Source: Plectrocnemia conspersa (taxonomy: Eukaryota > Arthropoda > Insecta > Trichoptera > Polycentropodidae). From it: a DNA stretch of 64,000 nucleotides. The notes under the pieces were generated by a model that made no database searches, had not been told where the DNA came from, and saw only the letters and a list, made by a program, of their open reading frames with translations. Made by a program: the position numbers and the translations under genes. Location of the stretch: the NCBI GenBank assembly GCA_009617715.1, contig VTFK01000111.1:1054001-1118000 (forward strand), read 5' to 3'. Below, in pieces: positions 36,501-50,938 of this stretch (its first letter is position 1; every line of letters starts with the position of its first letter).

Positions 36501-39500
36501 CTTTTTAATTTACATTCGTCACCTGATACATGTAATATAAATTCTATTTTTATTTCATTCAAAGTTAAATTTTAACTATAGATTTAATTTAAAAAAATAA
36601 ATAATATCGCTACAAGAAATTCTATTTTTAAAGTAAAAAATTCTGCTTAAAAGTTAATTTAAAATGTACTTTCAATCGTAGCTTATTACAATGGGTAAAG
36701 GAAAAATTAAGGTATTTTTTGAAGTTAAAACTCTTTTTTTAATTTTTTAAAATAAATTCGGGTAAATCATTGTAATAAAAAATAATTAACATTGTTATTC
36801 TTGATAATGATGTGATAACAAAGTACATCTTACTTTACTTATGCTTCGTTTTAGGCTTGTAATTTTATTTTAGATTTTTAAAGCAAAATAGTAAAATTTG
36901 CTGTACAAATAAAATAAGATTTAAAAAATCATAAATATGATTTGCAACCAAAAGGTCAACTTAGAATGAGCACAAAATATTTTAGGCATACTTTTTTATG
37001 TCATAAATGCAATTAATGATTACTCATGATTTATTATACATGTCATAAAATTAAATTAAATAAATTATTAATAATTCAAAAATAGAACCTTTTTTAGAAT
37101 TTTTTTATGAAAATCATAAAATGCAATTTAAGAAAAATTACTATAATTTAAAAAAAAATTTATATAGTACTAATAATACATTTTAAATTTATTTTTTTTT
37201 TTTTAAATATCGATTAAAATATCGGTTAAGTAATACTCTTGCTTCTAATAAATATTAAAAAATAATTTTAATTATGCTTTACTGTTAAAAATTGTGTATT
37301 TTGATTTTTTTTTAATTGAATTTTTGGCTCTATTTTAATTATATATTTTTGGACAGCATAAAAAAATTCTGTATAAAATTACTACAAAAAATACTGACAA
37401 ATTTCTTAAAATTAATACTTCTAAGTGCGCCATAATTATATTCGTGTAAATTACATTTGCTATCATAAACCATTAATATATACCCTAAAAAGTTATATGT
37501 ATTATTATTTGTTGTTTTAATGTATATTTTAGTATTTAAATACAAATACAAAATAATAAGTGGGAATATTTTGATAAGAAAATATTAATTTTAAAATTAA
37601 GTAAAAAAAGTATTTTTTAAAATAAAAATAAATTATAAAATTTAAAATAAAAGTGAGGCTAATAACAAGTTTATGAAATTATGTTAAAAATAGGAGAAAA
37701 TATATTTAGGTATTTTAGATATTATTGATTTTAGCTTTATATAGTTTAAACAATCTTTATAAAAAAATTTCACTATTTGTACACAAATAGAAAGTGAATT
37801 GTTAAGATAAACGTTATCTTTATTTAAAAAAATGTTTTATATTTGGACCTTATCAGAAATACAAATAAAAGCCTATTAATTTAACTTTCTCCGTTTTATT
37901 GTATTTCTTAATAGATAAGCCATATTTCTAAGAAGTTTTTATATTTTTATATGAGTATCTTTAATAATGTTATAGTTTATAAAAATAGTTTTTTTTTAGT
38001 ATACATAAAATAGAAAAATTTTTTAAATATTTTTAAAAATATTAAAATTCTTAGTAATTATTATCTAGCTGCTTTTGGTGACTTTTCAAAGAAAACAAAC
38101 ATTGTTAACAATATTCATAATAAAAAAAATCTCTTTCACATTCAACCGACATTTTCGGTAACATAAGAAACTGCTATTGTTTATTTAAATAATTTTTAGT
38201 CGTTAAAATAAATATTAACAAATGTACTACTCAACGCGTTATAAAAAAAAATATCCTAATTTAATTTAACTTATATTGGCAAAATTGTTTTGACTTCAAA
38301 AAATTAAAAGTACGTATTTCACATGGATTTTTGACTTCTGAGAAGCGATAATTGTTTTTGCGCCCTCTTATTGGTAAAAATACAGGTTATATGTGCTTCA
38401 TTCGATTCTCACTTATTACAAGTTATAATATCATAGAAAGTCTTAATATGAATGCTAGATGAACGAGTGTTTTCACTGCGACGGCACGATTTTATTTCTT
38501 TTGACGCGGATTTTAAATAGATGCGTTTCCTTGACTTCGCCCAGAAAATTAATACTTTTGGCCCCCACCTGGAAACAGCTGTCCTTGCATTAATTCACAT
38601 TTAATACCACCCAATAAAATCGTATACTTATTAAACCAAACAATAAATTGTAACTATCAAATACTCGAGCACATTGAAAGTTTTAATTGAGCGAAAGATA
38701 TCTTAATTACCCACTTTATGACAATAAATTCATCTATGTATGTTTAAAAAGTACCTTATCTTGATTTATCTTCATACATTCAACCCCAAATTTTGCTTCT
38801 ATACATAGCATATTTGGCATTTTTTCGCATGTAAAATTTATGGAAGACAATTGTATATATTTTCGCCCCCAGACAGTCGCCCTCAATCTTTTCGCCCGAC
38901 GCACTCGCTCTCATGCCCATTAACTCAATAAATACGTACATGAGTGTACCGCACGTACCTACTTTAGAGCGTTTGACCCTTTTCGCCATTTTGTATACAT
39001 ATATATACATATAATACACATTTATTGTATTTGCATGTGTGCGCCGAATGTGTCGCTGGAGGCGATAAAAATTAAAAATGGCGGAAAATGCACGGAAAAT
39101 TGGCAGGCTCTCCTCGTCTTGCTGTTATTGAATGGCGGCTGGTAGACTTTTAAGGCATCGTCGGTTTTATGTGCCGATTATTCTTCCGCGAGCAACGGAT
39201 GCGCCAATCTGTTTCTCATATTATTGCCTTGGAGTCGTTACGCCTTTTTGATAGATACATTTTCGCGTTTGCAAAACTCAAATGTGCCTGGAGCGATTAA
39301 AATTGTATTACTTCACGAAAGTCTGGGCTACTTTTAGGTTAGGTTTTGGTTTAGATAGAAAATGGACGTTTCGCAACTGTCAAATTGAATTCAGCGATCA
39401 CCTGTCAAGGCAAAAATATTTTAAAACAGTCTCTATTTTTGAACAATGAAATATTATATAAATCGATTTCACTGGCCTAGTTAATAAAATTATATTTCTA

Positions 39501-42500
39501 CTAGTGAAAATTAAATCATCTTTGCACTGTAACAGACAGTAAAGATAATCCAGGAGTGTTTAAAGCGGTCGATATGATATTCTCAGAGATCGATTGAGGG
39601 TCAATAAAAAAAATTAAAAACTATTATATAACTGCTGCACAGTTTTAGTATATCATATAATGATGTTTCATATAAAGTGGCCGATTTTTAAACGCTATAA
39701 TTTTTATCGCTACAATTTTAATAATAAAAATATGCTCCATTTACGGAAATTGCTTTTCGCCCATGAGTCCCTTGCTTATGAAAGTCTTTGTATTGAGAAG
39801 TTGTAAAGTCGTCAGAGTTACACAATTCACTCTGATTATTGAATTTTCTATTTCAGAGAAATGCGTATAAATATTTATAAATGTGATAATCTATATGGGA
39901 AAGGTCGGAGGAATATGAGGGATGAGGAAAAAATCAAATCCTAATTTTATTTTATTGAGTTCTCGCATTATCATGGAATAATATCGCTGTCTATTTACCA
40001 AAATCTCATATTTTATGGTTTGCCTTTTTTTAAACATTACTTAGATATTTCTGGGTTTCGTAGATAACGCATTTATCATCGTAGGTAGTTGATATCTTTA
40101 TGATCTTTACTACTCTACTGTTTCTAATTATTAATGATTTCGAAACGTTTTTTTTTCTTTTTCGGTAAATTTGTGCGGTACCCATTTGTCTATTTTTTAC
40201 AGCTTTTCTGTGGCATCCATATGAAGTAAAACGGTTGTAGAAACGCGTTTGTGGATTAGTATCAATAGTGTTTCTCAATCTGTTTTAATCAATGACAGTT
40301 GCTCTTTTTAATAGGGCTCATTTTTAATGTTAATTTCGCCATAAAAACACACTAGTTCTGAGTTCTGACTAATAGTAGCTTCTCTAAATCCCAAATTAAT
40401 ATTGTTTTATCTTGAACTAGTAAATTTTTTGTTGCCAACATAATGAATATAATCCCAAAAATGACTGCAAATGAGATAATAAAATAAAAACAGGGAATTT
40501 TTCTAAGAGATGTGCATTTAAATAAATACTTGGCTCCATAAAACGAATTGCTTGTAAATCTTCAGATTTTTTCTTTTAGATGTACTGTCAAGAGTAATGC
40601 ACAAACAATTTATTTTATGGAACAATTATTTTATATATAGCTCATTTAAATTGTCTTAAAAAAAAACCAACACCCCTCATGAAAAAATAAATGTTTTACT
40701 ACAAGGTTCTTAATATAAAATAACACATTTTTTGATTGGATATTTATTATATTAATTTTATTAATTACTTTTAAAAGAATTTTGTATTAATCATGATGTT
40801 AATTTTACTAATAATTTCGATGAAATAACAATTGTGATACTCTTATGTTTATATTTATTAACATACTTACTATTTTTTTCAAAATAGTATGTATTTGTAG
40901 TAGTGTAAAGATGATTCCAGGAGTCGTCAAAAGTGGTCGATTTGACATTGTTAGGGGTCGATTGGGAGTCGATACAAAATTGTTAATTTAAAATCTATAT
41001 AATTGCTACAGCTATAATATATTACATTGAGATTTCTTTTGCTGCCCACAAAGAAAATTATATTTTTACTTTAAATATTTTATAAGTGTCTAATTTTTTT
41101 TATCATTGTAGATACGAATTAATTTCAACAATTTTTTTTTCAATAGCCTACTTACTAATGCTGAAATGCTTGCAAATTAAAATGTTATTTTACCTTGTAA
41201 CCCAAAATTTTTGTATTGCTTTATGAGCAATTTTTGTATTAAGAAATTCCGTCAGAAGATTTCTGTACATAAAAGCTTGAGCTCTTTTCTTTATACTTTT
41301 AATACTTTTAAACGTATATTTTATTTAAAAACTATTTAAAAAAAATATATGTCTTAATTTTGTTTTTTTTTAATCAATTCTTAATTTTTATTTTTTTGAA
41401 TAGCCTTCATTTTGAAAAACAATTAGGTTAGGATTAAGTTGGTCCAATATATTAAAAAGAGCTTTTTTGAAACATGTTTCACGACGAATAAAACTACGGC
41501 AGTTACGTTCTCAAATTTCATTACATGCCCCAAAAAATAAATGTTTCTTTTTTAATTTAATTTCTATATTAAGTTTTTATATTCTTACTATTATTTCTTC
41601 TCTAACGTTTTTTTAATGTTAAGATTTTTTTTATTTTGAATAGTGACAATTTTTAAAATAAGTTTTCATTGTTATATTATTAACCTGTATTTAACTTATC
41701 AGTAAATAATTGATATTGTAAAGTCTGTATTTAACTCATCAATAAAATAAAATAAATGGTCCATAAAAATAACTAAATGACCACTAGACATAATAAATTA
41801 TCAATATTCATGAATCGGTTATTAAAATAAATAACCAGTATTTAAATAAAATGATCAGTAATTAAAACAAAATAATCAACGTTTAATATAAAATGATATT
41901 ATTATGGCATTAATATATGATAATCGATTATTACAATAAATTATTAATAGTTGCGAAACGTCAATTTGCTGTCAAACTTGGTCTTAACAGTTAATGTGTC
42001 GCCCTGCAACTATTTTTTTAAATAAAATCACGCTAATTGCATACAAGATTTAACAATAACTAATTCCATGTCTACTGATCATTTAGTTATATTTACGGAC
42101 CATTTATTATATTTTACTTATCAAAAGCTAAATTATTTATTTTATACTTCTGGTCGTTTATTTTATTTTATTGCTCACTTTTATAATTTTTAATTATAAT
42201 TTATAGAATTATTTACTTATCATTAGAACTACGGCAGTCATCATGTTTTTAAATTTCGCTATATACCACGCAATTACATTTTTTCGTTTAATTTATATTT
42301 TAAATTATTTTTATTCTAGAAGATCATTTTAATGGTGTTTTAAATTGTCAAATAGCTTACCAAATACATGTTCTTTTAATTTGTGCTTGCATATAAATTA
42401 AATTTTAAATTTTCAAAAACATTTTTTTTGCGTGTTTATTCTAGACCTGAATTTTACGATTTTTAATTAATTTTTATATTAATTTTCATTGCAAATTAAT

Positions 42501-45500
42501 ATAATAAAAAAATCAATTAAGCGTGGAATGAGCATTTCTAACGCTTAATTTGTTTAAACAATTATTATGATCTACTCATACTTGTAAAATGAAAACGAAT
42601 GATTACTAAACTAACATTAAAAATAAATAAATATAAAGGAGATTAAAAGTATGTAATTAGTTTGTTTAAAAATATTTGCCACTGATTATATTTTCTTTGT
42701 TTTCTATTCAAAAGTATCTGAAGCGCAAGTTTTATTTTTTCCTCGTTCGAAATCTATGATATGATATAATATAGTAAACGTGTATTACCAATTAAGTTAG
42801 TTATATTTACACTGCTACATCAGTAAATCGTATTCAAAAACATTTTCACTGGTAAATATATTAACTGGCATGCGCCAGTTAAATTATATGCCACTCTAAA
42901 TGCAAAACGTTTTGATAAAGAAACAAAATCTAGGTCCTTACAAAATATTAACAAAAACGCTTTATATTTATTTACAAAAACAACCTTGAATCTCTTATTT
43001 TATGATAAGTAATACATAAAAAATCCAATAGATAAAACAAACATTCGGCGCATGCGGCAGTTTTCCGCGTATTCACATCTCTATGATGTAAAGTGGCCCG
43101 TACTGCGAGTTTCCTTTCGGAGGCAGGATACCGAGCACTCGCACATTTATATAGCAATTAATATTTTTTAGCAAATTATGAAGCGACATCTTCACGGTGG
43201 TGGGACATGATAAAAGTTGTCCCTTACGCGAAAGTGGCAAACGACGCGTCGCGGCTAGACTTTAATCGTTTAATAAGATAGTTATACGCGGAATTTATGT
43301 GGCGGTCGAGGGTGAGAATTTTCACACAGCATCCTTCCATATCATATCCCCCGTAGTCGGTTGGCAACGGTCCCCATTGCCAAGTGGAATACATTATTAT
43401 TTTTTCTGCGGGCCTCGGAGCGCCCCCCAGACCGAGCCGCCTTAATGGCGAGTAATGCGTCAACAAAAGTTACACCACGAAAAGAAAAATAAAATAATCG
43501 ATACCGCACATATGTGTGAGTGTATGTACAACAATGTGTATGGAAATTATTTTGAAGCAACACCATAGACGGCCTTCGCCTCTTAAAAGTCTCCTATTGT
43601 AGATGTTATATATCATAGTCAGTGTTGAAGTTTCAGATAAAGATTAAGGTTTTGTAGTTTTTTTAATTTAATGGGTACGGTTTATTTTGGTATTTTAATT
43701 AGCTCTTGAAAGAAACAATCAACCTTTTAAGACCGTTGTTTACAGCAACAAACTTTTCATTATATAATATAGAAAATATATTTTTAATTTCTGAAGACTA
43801 ATTATTATTTCAACATAAAGGAAAATGCTACGTTAAATACGTATAAATGCGTAGTAAAAATATTTACGATAATTTTTTTTCACCCTATTTTTAGGTAGAT
43901 TTTGATGGAATAAAATCAAGTTTATTAATACTTCGGTTAATTTTATTTCGCTGTTTTGATTAAAAATGGCGGTTTTGTTGTGTATTTCTGGAATAAAATA
44001 AACCCAAAAATAAAATTTATTTATAGTTTATTAAATACTTTTACACATTTAACGTTCTACTTACTATTATTTTTAATAAAATTATTTGTAAGAATGAACA
44101 TTTTTCCCTCTTTAGTGACAATCGCTAAAAATATATTTTTTAAATATTTTTTCATTATTAATTATTGGGTATTAATTAGAAAAACGAGCACAAAAAGCAA
44201 TAAAGTTATCAGTGACATTTAATTTTTTTTTTATTAATGTTAAATATTTAGATTTTGAGAAAGTCAGGAAACTACTTACATTTATTTATATATTAGTATT
44301 TGAATATATTTTTTCATAAAAATACTGTTTAAATAAAAAATGTTTTTTTTGCTACATGGCACAGTTTATAAAGCATTTTTGTTAAGTTAAAACATTTTTG
44401 CAAAATTAAAAAAAAAATATGTTAAATGAAAAAATGTAAAATTTATCGTTGCATGGCATTTTAGTAACATTTTAATTAAAAAAAACATCAATTTTTGTTG
44501 TATTATTTCTTATAAAAAAAAACAATTTTTTATAAAAAAATGTACGTGTCAATTAGCACGACGCCACTCTCAAAAACCATTAGTTGTTCTCACCACCCAC
44601 TGCGTTTCCCGTACTGTTCAACCCCAAACCTAACCTAAACAAATTATGTTCGTAAATGTTACATTTGGGTTTGAACAACAAATAAACGTTTCGCAACTGT
44701 CAAAATTGAGCGTGGCATCGTGCTAACAAGTACCAAAAAATAAATATAATTTCTCTACACAGCATACGGTAAATATATAAAATATTTTTCCAAGGAAAAA
44801 TATCAATTTCTTACTGCGCATTTTCGATTATTTCTCTTTATGTAATATGCATTTTTGTGGTGTTGCGATTTCGCAGCCAGTAAGACGCAGGTGGAAACTA
44901 GTGAGAATTTTATTAGATTATATTACATATTGCGACAGACTATGATGGGTGAAATCGTTAATCTCCGAACGGTGTTAAAAGAAGCTGGCGGAGGGATGAT
45001 GTCAGTGAATGAACTTGAGGATGTGAGCGTCCATAATAATACTAAAAATACAAATTGATTGCTACACGGTAGTTTATATTGAAAGTTGAATTAAAATATT
45101 TACGTAACGAGAAAAATACGCAATTTACTTGTTTTTTCTAGAATTTTTCTTTTACATTTTAATAAATTAAAAAATGAATAGTAGTGCAGTATTTTATTAT
45201 AAACACGTAACGTACAAAATCATTAATAACTTTTGATTATAAAAAGAAAAGGATTAAAAAAATGTAATTTTTCTTATTTAATATTTGAGATACTTAGGAA
45301 GGTTAATTAAGAGAGCTAATTAATTAATAGTAACGAGCAACATCATAAAAGTAAAACCATTAAAGCAACAAATTACTATGCTAATTTTTAGGTTATGTTT
45401 GAACGTTAAAACCACTCATAATTAAAATGAAAACTTGCCGTTACACAGTTGAGAGGTTTCGCAACGTTCCTCTTAATATTGCCTTTTGACAATATTGGCA

Positions 45501-48500
45501 GAGGGTTAACATTGTGTAACGTAATTTAATATTATTTGCAATTGTGCTGCCAGACAGTTGCAAGTTCTATTTTCTGCGACGATAGCCTCCGTTTCTCATC
45601 CCACGGATCCCACCCTCGAAGCCTTTTTCTCTCATAAAGCAGTCAGTAGACTTATACGCGATCCTTAGCAGTGTTGGTTTTTGGCTGTGGCATCGAACCC
45701 CCAGAGCCTTAATGTATTTCGCTTTACCCCCTCGCCCAAACGCACACCCGCTGTCCCTATCTACACGCGTGCCCGCTAACAATAATATTTTTATTATCGC
45801 ACTTTCACGCGCAAATATCACACCTGTTACACCTGAACGTCCTTGTGCCTTATTGGAACGCTTCCAAAATTCTTTTGCTCAAACTTTTTTTGCATACATT
45901 CCAAACTGCAATTGTTTTAAAAGTATGATTCACTTCAAATCAGACCTATATTTACTCTAATCGACAACTTACATTTCAGGAGGAGTTCCCAAGTAGTCCT
46001 GAAGGTGGACAAATACCACAATTTGGTTCACAATACTCGTGCATCAACAGTCCGGAGAGAACTCGTTTGAACGTTTGCGATAAATTTAGGTATACATCAT
46101 CCCATTAATATAAAATATAAACCATGAAATATAACATTAAGCAAAACAATCTGTTGTAATAGCGACTACGACAATTTGACTGATTTGAACACTATGAGAC
46201 ATCCAGACAGTCCCGATTCGAGGACGTCATCTCACTCCACATGCTCGAACGTCGACGGTTGTATCACAGAAAAAATGGTCAGTTTCAATTCCCAAATTCA
46301 TCTAATTTACCGCTCTGTCTTAAACGTTTAATTAATGTTTTAATTTCAGAACGGACTATCATTGAACGTGCCGCAACTATCTTCTGATTATATAAACCAG
46401 GTATTACTTTTAGATTATGTTTTCTGTAACCAGAGCTACACAGAAGAATATGTTCTTCATTGGATGATATTATAATATGACACTAATGTATTTAAATGTT
46501 GTTTCAGAGAAATAACGGTTACATCCACGGCAATAATGGTTTAAATCAAGGTATTTTTATCTTCTTACTTTTATGAGTAATAAATGAGGACATTTGCTTA
46601 TTTATTATATAATTTTAGACTTCAACGATAGCGTCTGCACATGGCGTGGATCTCTTCCGTGCGGTTTGAGATCTTCCAGTAACAATTTCTCGCCGAAGAT
46701 ATTCTTGGGAGGACTCCCATGGGACGTCGATGAAAAAACGTTGATTTACACCTTCAAAAGATTTGGACCTATCAAGTAAAAATTGATTTACTTACATAAT
46801 TATACGTATATATATATACATATATTAAATATTAATATGAATTTCAGAGTGGATTGGCCCGGTAAAGAAAACAACACCCCACAGCCAAAGGGTTTTGTAT
46901 ACATAATATTCCAAACCGAGAGGCAGGTGAGACACTTATTGTATTCGTCCACTTACGACGCCTCCGGTAACTGGTACTTTACAATTTCCACGAAGAAAAT
47001 GCGGTCTAAGCAGGTAAAATCAATTATTAATTATTTTTACGTGAATTATAGATTGCATCTTCATCTATATGTTGTTTTTCTCGCAAGGTCCAAATCATCC
47101 CGTGGGATTTAAGAGATTCGAACTATGTGAAAGATATGTCTGTGAAGCTTGATCCTTCCAGGACTGTGTTCGTCGGAGCTCTACATGGAATGTTGACAGC
47201 AGAAGGTTTAGCTAAGATAATGAACGATCTTTTCGGCGGTGTAGTGTTTGCCGGTAAATATTAATATATTGTAAGACTGTATCATCATGATAATATAAAC
47301 GTTGATGTTTTTCAGGAATCGATACTGATAAGTATAAATATCCTATCGGATCAGGAAGAGTGACTTTTGATAACTTCCATTCATACGAACGTGCCGTCAA
47401 TGCTGCATTTATAAACATCAAAACGGAGAAGTTCTACAAAAAGGTAAATAAAGTTTTAATTACAGATTCGATATTTTTTTTAATTGATTTTTAATAAAAC
47501 AAAGTTTTTTTATTCATTTTTTAATATTACTTAAGTGCATTTTCACTCTAAAATATATTAACAATGTTTGAAATAAATGTAGTAAAATTAAAAGCTTTTT
47601 TGTGTTTTGATGTCATTTTTTAATTTTACTTTTACTTTTACCAAATATAGTTGCAGATTTTAATTGTATGATTAATATATTTTTATTTTTAAATAATATC
47701 TGTTAAATTTGTAATTTTTCTATACTTTTGCAAAATTACATATTTATTTTTGATGTTGGTAAACTCTTTACTTATACTTACTCCATTTAGAAATCAGTCA
47801 GCAGGCATTTTATAATGAGAACTATAGTATTTTGGCTTTAGATTGTGTTTTGCAAATATAAAAAGTATAGCTAAGAAAAAAACATTACAAATTAATTTAA
47901 AAAAAATAATTATAATGTTAAAACTTGAATCAACTTTTATTGTAATCAGTCATAAAATGCAGTTAAAAATTTATATAATTTTAAAATCGATTATTATTTA
48001 TTAAGAAAAACTGATGACGCATAAAATTTTTTTTTTTTACTGTTGGTAATGATAAACTATGGTACATAATACATCTTTAATGTATTTAAAGCGTTTTATG
48101 CTTAATATTATAATTGTTCTTAATGTAGAAAGAGTAATTATTACTAAAAAAGATAATTAAAAAAAAGTGCACTGAAATAAATACCAAAGCTTAATCAATA
48201 ATAATATAAATAAAGCATTTTAAGTCAATAGTTTCATGTAATAACATTTCAATGCTTATATATTAATATTTTTTTTATCTCTTCACTACATTTATTTTAG
48301 ATGGATTTTTTTTGTAGTTTTAATCAAATTTTTATCATACTGTTCCAACAAAAAAATTTTATTAATCTGCTCTTTATTAGCGAGCTTAATTCTTCAGCTT
48401 GTATCAAAATAGAAAAGAAAATATAAGGAAAAATTTAAAAAAATTGCAATAAAATTAAAATAAGTGTATACATTAGATTTTCGTAATTTTTTTTTTTTGA

Positions 48501-50938
48501 ATAAATATACGATTCTCGCATCTTGTTTTAAAATGGCAAATATTCAATAAAAGTTGGAAAAAAAATTAAAACGATTGAAAATGTTTTATAGTAAAAAAAT
48601 AACTAATATAACCAGGTGCTTACGGTGAGATACATTTTCTTTCACTCGCTCATGTGTTAAGTGACGAGAGTGAGTGAGAAGATAAACATGTGCGAAACGC
48701 ATCTCACTCGCTCTCGTCAACGGTTTTAAAAATACAGTTTCAGTAAATTAGACATTCATCAAAAAATCATAGCTCCGTTAAAAACAGTAGAGAAAAAAGT
48801 AAAGTTGTCAAATTTTCTATAGTAGAATAAAATTTAAATTAAAATATTTTTTTTTTGCATAAGAACTTCTAAAAAAATTATCATACATTTATTCATATGT
48901 ATATTAACATATGTGATTTATCGTTTTATTACAGAACAGACGTAAAGATTACAGTTTCTAATAATTTTTTTTTAAAAAACTTTTCTTATAATAAATATCT
49001 CGGATTTTTCAAAATGGCGGCTTTTTAAAAAATGGGAAAATCATAACTTTTAGATAAAATTAAAAATTTCAAATGTTTTAAAATTAAAAATTAAATAATA
49101 TTGAAGTTGAAAGACGGTTTTTAAAGACAATTGCCCTAATTTAAATTATATTTTTATTAAACTTTTTTAAATAGACCTTATAAAATAAATAGTTAAGTTT
49201 GCCTAACTATTTTTAATTGATCCGCCAAAATTTTTTTTTAAATATGACAGCCATTCAAAGAAATCTTTTTTTTATAGAAGATTTTTTAAATTGTTTTGTA
49301 TTATATACGGGTTATAATTTTAATCTCTTTTTTAGGTAGACCTTAAAAATATTACAGTTAACCTTGTTTTAATTTGGCAGCGATTCAAAACAATTTAAGA
49401 ATCGTGATTCCGTTAAAAATTTTTAAAAAATGATTTTTGAATTTTTTTTTGTCTTAAATAATATGCAAAAATTTTTGAAACAAGATAACGGCTGTAGTTT
49501 TCATCAGATTTTCATAAAACTTAACATTTTTTTTAAATAGACCCTATAAATATTTCAGTCATGTTAGTTAGCCATCCTGATCCGCTGTCTTGTATTAAAA
49601 TGGCTGCTATTCAAAACGATTTAAAATTCGTAGCTCCGTTAAAAATATTTCTAGAGAAAAAAAAAAAAAAACTTTATTTTATTTTTTTTCTGTCTATTGA
49701 AAACAATAAAAAAAATCTTAGCTCCATAATAAATAGTTCTAAATAAAAATTAAATTGTTTGTCATAAATAGGATAGGATACACTTTTAGAGACACGACAT
49801 CGGCCGTAGTTTTAATTAGATTTTCATAAAACTTGTGGATATCTAGGCTATGTTTCTTGGTCTGCTTGATCCACGATCTTGTTTCAACATAACGGCTATT
49901 TAAAAAAATCTTAGATAATCGTTAGATTAAAAAAAAATTAAAACATATTTTACATCTAAAATATATAAATAATTATCTCGAAATATTTTTTTTAAATAAA
50001 AAAAAAAAAAAATTAAAATAAAAAAAAATAAAAAATAAATTTTGTTATTTTTTAATTTTTTTATATTTATAATATTTTTATAACATATTTTTATTGCGAA
50101 AATGCTAAATTTCTAGTAAGATGTAGAATTTTATAAAGCCTATGTTTACTAGGAATTATGACTTTAAATTAAATGGTAAACTGAATCATGTTTTTTTAAC
50201 AGAATCATATAATAAGTGTTGTTCGGTACATTTTCATAAAAGATGCCTAAACATTAAATACAAAATGAAACCTATCAATAAAGGTAAAAACAGTAATAAC
50301 ATGCGAAAGGTTTTCCGAAAAAAAAATATTAAAAATAGAAGATAATTATTAAGAGTGAAAAATTTATCATAAAAAAAATTTTTTTTTTTTAAGGTGAAAA
50401 AATTTGAGCTCTACTGACAATTTGTCAAAAAATAACGACATTTAACTGTTTTTTCAAAACTATTAAGTTTTTTAGAAACATTACTCGACTAAATATATAA
50501 CATTTTTTTCAGATTCAAGTGAACCCGTATTTGGAAGATTCCATGTGTTCTGTTTGTAACGTGCAGCAGGGTCCGTACTTCTGTAAAACGCCTTCGTGCT
50601 TTAGGTATAAAATACTTCTGTTACTACTATTTAATACGTTCAGATTTTTAAAACTTTTCTTGACATTTTCCAGATACTTCTGTCGCTCCTGCTGGCAGTG
50701 GCAGCATCCCAGAGACTGCCATAAGCCGTTGACCAGATCCAAATCTTCAGTGCCCATCAACGGCCATCACTTCAACCAAAAGATCAAGAGCCAGCAGTTT
50801 CCGATCTTACCAGTTTCCATGCAATCATCGCCTGTCTCAATGAACAACAATTCGCTGATATTGTGCTCGCACGGAGGCTCCGATTGCGTCAAATACAAAT
50901 TATTGAACGCTTTCAGCAACAAGGCGCAAGATATGTAA
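33562..50938 (+). CDS. orb: Orb / CPEB1, cytoplasmic polyadenylation element binding protein
   Basis: Orb binds U-rich elements in 3' UTRs and controls poly(A) length and translation, mainly in the germ line. Twelve coding exons give 505 residues: 33562-33579, 35418-35624, 45980-46089, 46163-46277, 46350-46400, 46508-46550, 46619-46775, 46848-47013, 47088-47253, 47316-47443, 50513-50604, 50674-50938. RRM1 starts [16 protein letters not shown] with RNP1 [11 protein letters not shown]2 has [11 protein letters not shown] and GSGRVTF; the C-terminal zinc-binding ZZ domain reads [14 protein letters not shown] and [12 protein letters not shown]. The CTWRGSLP linker before RRM1 marks the CPEB1/Orb class rather than CPEB2-4/Orb2. 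The first exon codes only six residues (MPVMNP), so other isoforms with other first exons are likely. The N-terminal half is short and has no poly-Q. Confidence 0.93.
44542..44733. mobile_element. Fold-back MITE in orb intron 2
   Basis: Left end GTACGTGTCAATTAGCACGA, right end TCGTGCTAACAAGTAC; TTCAACCCCAAACCTAACC and GGGTTTGAAC face each other inside. Same family as 10069-10245. Confidence 0.65.
44865..45060 (-). repeat. Dispersed long repeat, partial reverse copy
   Basis: CAGCCAGTAAGACGCAGGTG and GAAGCTGGCGGAGGGATGAT match 53765-53900. The small ORF here is part of the repeat. Confidence 0.55.
47444..50512 (+). other. orb intron 10 with decayed tandem array
   Basis: About 48480-49990 is built of diverged copies of one unit with words such as AAAATGGCTGCTATTCAAAA, TAGCTCCGTTAAAAA, CAGATTTTCATAAAACTT and TAAATAGACCCTATAAA. 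At least five copies can be traced with irregular spacing of roughly 170-300 bp. The rest is AT-rich. ORFs at 49561 and 50142 are chance. Confidence 0.55.
48663..48718. repeat. Inverted repeat with CTCACTCGCTCTCG arms
   Basis: GACGAGAGTGAGTGAGA (48663-48679) pairs with TCTCACTCGCTCTCGTC (48702-48718), 16 of 17 positions. Confidence 0.65.

Larger units (their letters stand above)
35625..45979 (+). other. orb intron 2 (10.4 kb)
   Basis: Mostly AT-rich sequence without genes. It holds a fold-back MITE half (38320-38520), composite-repeat scraps (39335-39400, 41950-41985, 42790-42900), a repeated pair (39530-39620 and 40905-40985), a MITE (44542-44733) and an LTR-like fragment (44865-45060). Three higher-GC islands (38860-39310, 43030-43570, 45550-45850) are not explained by repeats. 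36130-38300 shows nothing recognisable. Confidence 0.6.

Noticed and set aside
43224..43566. Minus-strand ORFs in orb intron 2 as a nested gene
   Set aside because: No recognisable domain; the region is only GC-richer. Kept instead as a possible regulatory island.
50142..50345. Basic 67-codon ORF in orb intron 10
   Set aside because: Lysine-rich from poly-A composition; no conserved motif and no splice support.
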